A DNA stretch of 6,710 bases from Tissierellia bacterium (GTDB taxonomy: Bacteria > Bacillota > Clostridia > Tissierellales > Dethiosulfatibacteraceae). Made by a program: the position numbers and the translations under genes. Shown one piece after another: positions 4,954 through 6,710 of the stretch. The notes under the pieces are model-generated. The model saw nothing but the letters and a program-made list of their open reading frames with translations. It was not told the DNA's origin and searched no databases. The DNA lies in the NCBI GenBank assembly GCA_007116605.1, contig SKID01000229.1, positions 1 through 6,710 on the forward strand. Reading direction: 5' to 3'. Within the stretch, counting starts at the first letter, position 1, and every line of letters starts with the position of its first letter.

Positions 4954-6114
4954 TTAATCCCCCTTTTCCGTTTCTTTGACAGGTGACTTCTTAGCTGGCG
5001 CTTTTTTGGGTTCTACTTCTTGTGCTTGTTCTTTTTTTAGCGCTTTCACTTCTCTTTTTAAAGAGCGTATTTCTCTTCTCAAATCATTGACTGTCTTATA
5101 CAGGCTATCCATATCTTCTTTTTTAGGTAATGGTAGATAGGATAGTTGCTTTTCTAACAATACATCCATTTTTTGCTTGTAAATCAATGCCGCATCCGCA
5201 GCTTGAGCCATCAATTGACCAAAATGTTCTGTCTTAAACAACTTTTGATAGGCCGCTTCATTTTTCATCAACCAGTACTTATAAAACTCTTTGTATGTTT
5301 GAGGTTGCTTGTTTTCTTTTACCATATCAAAATATTCTACCACCATTTCTTCCATGGTTTCTTGATTCACTTTGTACATGGTGGCAAAGAACTCTGTTCC
5401 ATTATTGACAAATTTAACAAAAGCATCTAGGCTATCCATTTGCTTTTGGAGATAGTCTCGACTCATGCCAAATTGTGGCATTTGAAGAAATTGTCCATAG
5501 GTGGAACTAAAGGTCTCATTCCACATTCTCAAAAACTCTAAATAAGCTTGTCGGTCTCCCGTCATACTTTGTGACAACAATTGCCTCATAGCATCTGCAC
5601 TTTCCATCCATGGCTGGTATAATGTTTGAGCATTGCCTGAAGCCATAGTAAACATGTCCATAGGCTCTTTGAAAAACATTTGCATTTGCTCTGGTAATTG
5701 GGTTACAAAATTATCCATCACAATTTTCATGTAAGAATCTTGCCATTGTTGATAAAACTTCAGAGGATCTACACTGCCTTCTAGGGCTTTATCACGCATA
5801 TCCATCCAGAACTTACTTAAGTTTTGATAGGCATATCCCCCTTTGACCATTTTGCTAAATAGTTCTTGGGCTGAGCTTTGTCCCATAGATTGAATGCTTT
5901 CGCTAAATAAATCGCTGGTGTTTTCAACCCACATTTTGTACATATCCATAGCTGGCTTCATGGTTGCTTCAACATAATTTTTGGTGTTGAATGCTTCTGC
6001 ACTGGTTGCCGCTTGTAATGGTTGGCTCATACTTGTCTGCCATACTTCCATCATCTTTTTCTGCGTGTCAAACCATTGACTCATAAATTGTTCTAACTGT
6101 TTTTCACTTTTCAT
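4954..6114 (-). CDS. phaE: Class III PHA synthase subunit PhaE
   Basis: PhaE is the non-catalytic partner that class III PhaC needs for full activity. This 386-residue protein is soluble and helical, with the family's N-terminal W-x3-QKK-x4-W pattern (QWFDTQKKMMEVW, 13-25), the conserved middle SMTGDRQAYLEF (183-194), a C-terminal FYKYWLMKNEAAYQKLF block (277-293), and a charged coiled coil (about 330-363: KKEDMDSLYKTVNDL then RREIRSLKREVKALKKE). It ends in a low-complexity Lys/Pro/Ala/Glu tail (364-386, with KKAPAKKSPVK). There are 35 methionines (9%) and no cysteine. It is first in the operon, with phaC two bases downstream, and has an AAAGGGGAG ribosome site at 6119-6127. The gene order phaE-phaC-phaE is unusual; typical class III loci carry one phaE. 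The family call rests on the motifs, length and neighbour, and is strong. Confidence 0.92.
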   Translation of the reverse strand: MKSEKQLEQFMSQWFDTQKKMMEVWQTSMSQPLQAATSAEAFNTKNYVEATMKPAMDMYKMWVENTSDLFSESIQSMGQSSAQELFSKMVKGGYAYQNLSKFWMDMRDKALEGSVDPLKFYQQWQDSYMKIVMDNFVTQLPEQMQMFFKEPMDMFTMASGNAQTLYQPWMESADAMRQLLSQSMTGDRQAYLEFLRMWNETFSSTYGQFLQMPQFGMSRDYLQKQMDSLDAFVKFVNNGTEFFATMYKVNQETMEEMVVEYFDMVKENKQPQTYKEFYKYWLMKNEAAYQKLFKTEHFGQLMAQAADAALIYKQKMDVLLEKQLSYLPLPKKEDMDSLYKTVNDLRREIRSLKREVKALKKEQAQEVEPKKAPAKKSPVKETEKGD

Positions 6115-6291
6115 AATACTCCCCTTTCATTTTTTGTAGTTTGGAAAATGTTTTTGGTAATTTTCCTCCTTTTTCTTAATTTATCTGATGGCATGATTTT
6201 TCTCTTCTTTGACTGTAATTGCATTTAAGAAAATCACATGCCCTTGGATAACACCCCTTAATCAAAATGCTTGGTATTTATTTCATGACTT

Positions 6292-6336
6292 ATGGTGCTA
6301 AGACGCTCACTTCTAAAAATGGGAGGTAAGCACTAT
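6292..6336 (+). other. Long imperfect hairpin upstream of the PHA operon
   Basis: ATGGTGCT (6292-6299) pairs with AGCACTAT (6329-6336) over 8 bp including one G-U. Inside, AC (6303-6304) and CTCAC (6306-6310) pair with GGGAG (6321-6325) and GT (6326-6327), with one bulge and one mismatch, leaving the loop TTCTAAAAAT. The G-U pair favours the plus strand, opposite to phaE. The hairpin is followed by TCAAG and the palindrome CTTATATAAG (6343-6352). It could be the relic of a mobile-element end (IS200/IS605-type elements carry such imperfect hairpins) or a structured RNA; no family is recognised. Confidence 0.45.
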
Positions 6337-6370
6337 CAAGTCCTTATATAAGATCTTCTGCCCTCTAGGT

Positions 6371-6402
6371 GACTTTTCAAAGACCAGCTGAATCCAAAAG
6401 TC
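6371..6402. other. 7-bp stem with 18-base loop upstream of the PHA operon
   Basis: GACTTTT (6371-6377) and AAAAGTC (6396-6402) are perfect inverted repeats around an 18-base spacer that contains CAGCTG. No T-run follows, so it is not a terminator. It may be an operator or leader hairpin; chance cannot be excluded in such AT-rich DNA. Confidence 0.3.
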
Positions 6403-6444
6403 TTATTAGTGTATATAAATTCGTATCATTTGTTTTTATACATT

Positions 6445-6481
6445 TGTAAGTTTTTTCTTACACTCTTTTTTATTGAGTGTA
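6445..6481. other. Two overlapping, mutually exclusive hairpins
   Basis: TGTAAG (6445-6450) pairs with CTTACA (6457-6462), and TACACTC (6459-6465) pairs with GAGTGTA (6475-6481). The two stems share TACA (6459-6462), so only one can form at a time. This layout could act as an alternative-structure switch or be two overlapping protein-binding sites. Confidence 0.35.
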
Positions 6482-6514
6482 CTTCTTGTCAACCCTTTGT
6501 TCTTATTAATATAT

Positions 6515-6548
6515 CAAAAAACCTGTCTATAATGCAACAGGTTTTTTG
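6515..6548. terminator. Bidirectional rho-independent terminator
   Basis: CAAAAAACCTGT (6515-6526) pairs perfectly with ACAGGTTTTTTG (6537-6548) around a 10-base loop. The A- and T-runs on either side make it functional in both directions. Its most likely job is to end a minus-strand gene lying beyond the right edge of the window, isolating it from the PHA operon. Confidence 0.75.
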
Positions 6549-6573
6549 AGTGTTTATGATATTGTTGTATAAT
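6546..6573 (+). promoter_or_regulatory. Weak candidate promoter reading out of the window
   Basis: TATAAT at 6568-6573 is a perfect -10 box, with TTGAGT at 6546-6551 as a 4/6 match to the -35 box at 16-bp spacing. It lies just past the terminator and would serve a plus-strand gene beyond 6710. The following bases contain no strong ribosome site or open frame, and the region is AT-rich, so this is tentative. TTGTA (6565-6569) and TACAA (6577-6581) form a small inverted repeat over the -10. Confidence 0.25.
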
Positions 6574-6710
6574 TCGTACAATTTTTATTTATGCAATCGT
6601 TCCCATTTTTTCCTCATCATTGACAATATTTTACGGTCTATCTAAAAATGAGCACAATCATGTTTCAGTATCCATGTAGAAAGGTTTAAGTGTCTAACAT
6701 ATCTTTGACC

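Larger units (their letters stand above)
6115..6710. other. Gene-free region upstream of the PHA operon
   Basis: No convincing gene is visible in these 596 bases on either strand. On the minus strand it would be the leader and promoter region of phaE. It contains a 7-bp inverted repeat GGAAAAT/ATTTTCC (6143-6166) overlapping a second, orphan AGGAGGA (6164-6170); a 37-codon basic open frame (6111-6224) ending as ATGA on the phaE start; the hairpins listed separately; a terminator at 6515-6548; and featureless AT-rich sequence from 6574 to the window end. A minus-strand TTGACA at 6487-6492 is a perfect -35 box, but the expected -10 position holds only AAAAGA, so the phaE promoter remains unplaced. 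Confidence 0.6.

Noticed and set aside
5173..5430. 85-codon plus-strand frame inside phaE
   Set aside because: Antisense shadow of a conserved PhaE coding region, with no ribosome site or domain.
6550..6710. Partial gene at the right edge
   Set aside because: All frames on both strands contain frequent stops; the longest end-like stretch on the minus strand (about 18 codons) is preceded by a stop and has no recognisable motif.

Overview
This AT-rich window, with strong purine-rich ribosome sites (AGGAGG, AGGGGG) and tightly packed genes, reads as a chromosomal segment of a Gram-positive, probably anaerobic, member of the Bacillota (Clostridia-like). The assignment is inferred from base composition, ribosome sites and gene content; no taxonomic marker is present.

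Layout. (1) Positions 1-250 hold no gene but a highly structured RNA closed by an 8-bp long-range stem. It resembles the HEARO / IscB omega-RNA class, starts right after an ATGA tetranucleotide and has no iscB gene behind it. (2) 325-1526, plus strand: two genes with an ATGA overlap encode the two homologous halves of a COG0701/DUF318-type permease. The second half carries a C-terminal single-cluster [4Fe-4S] ferredoxin domain. (3) 1538-2802: a ten-helix EamA (DMT) transporter gene on the minus strand, bracketed by two direct copies of a 47-bp repeat (44/47 identical). The downstream copy contains one arm and the loop of a strong terminator. The transporter's upstream region has three copies of an ACTACA-type operator-like motif. 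(4) 2807-6114, minus strand: a three-gene polyhydroxyalkanoate (PHA) synthase operon in the order phaE - phaC - second phaE paralogue. PhaC is a class III synthase with a visible Cys148-Asp306-His335 triad. (5) 6115-6710: a long gene-free stretch upstream of the PHA operon, with several hairpins and a bidirectional terminator near its far end.

How the parts work together. The PHA operon should make the catalytic PhaC subunit and two related, cysteine-free, methionine-rich PhaE-type helical partners that form the polymerising complex on storage granules. Monomer-supply genes (phaA, phaB, phaJ) are not in the window. The permease-ferredoxin pair looks like a membrane transport or efflux unit coupled to or sensing redox state; its substrate cannot be read from sequence. 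The EamA exporter is a self-contained unit between repeats.

Most worth a second look: the ORF-less HEARO-like RNA, the split permease with its ferredoxin tail, and the duplicated PhaE flanking a single PhaC.
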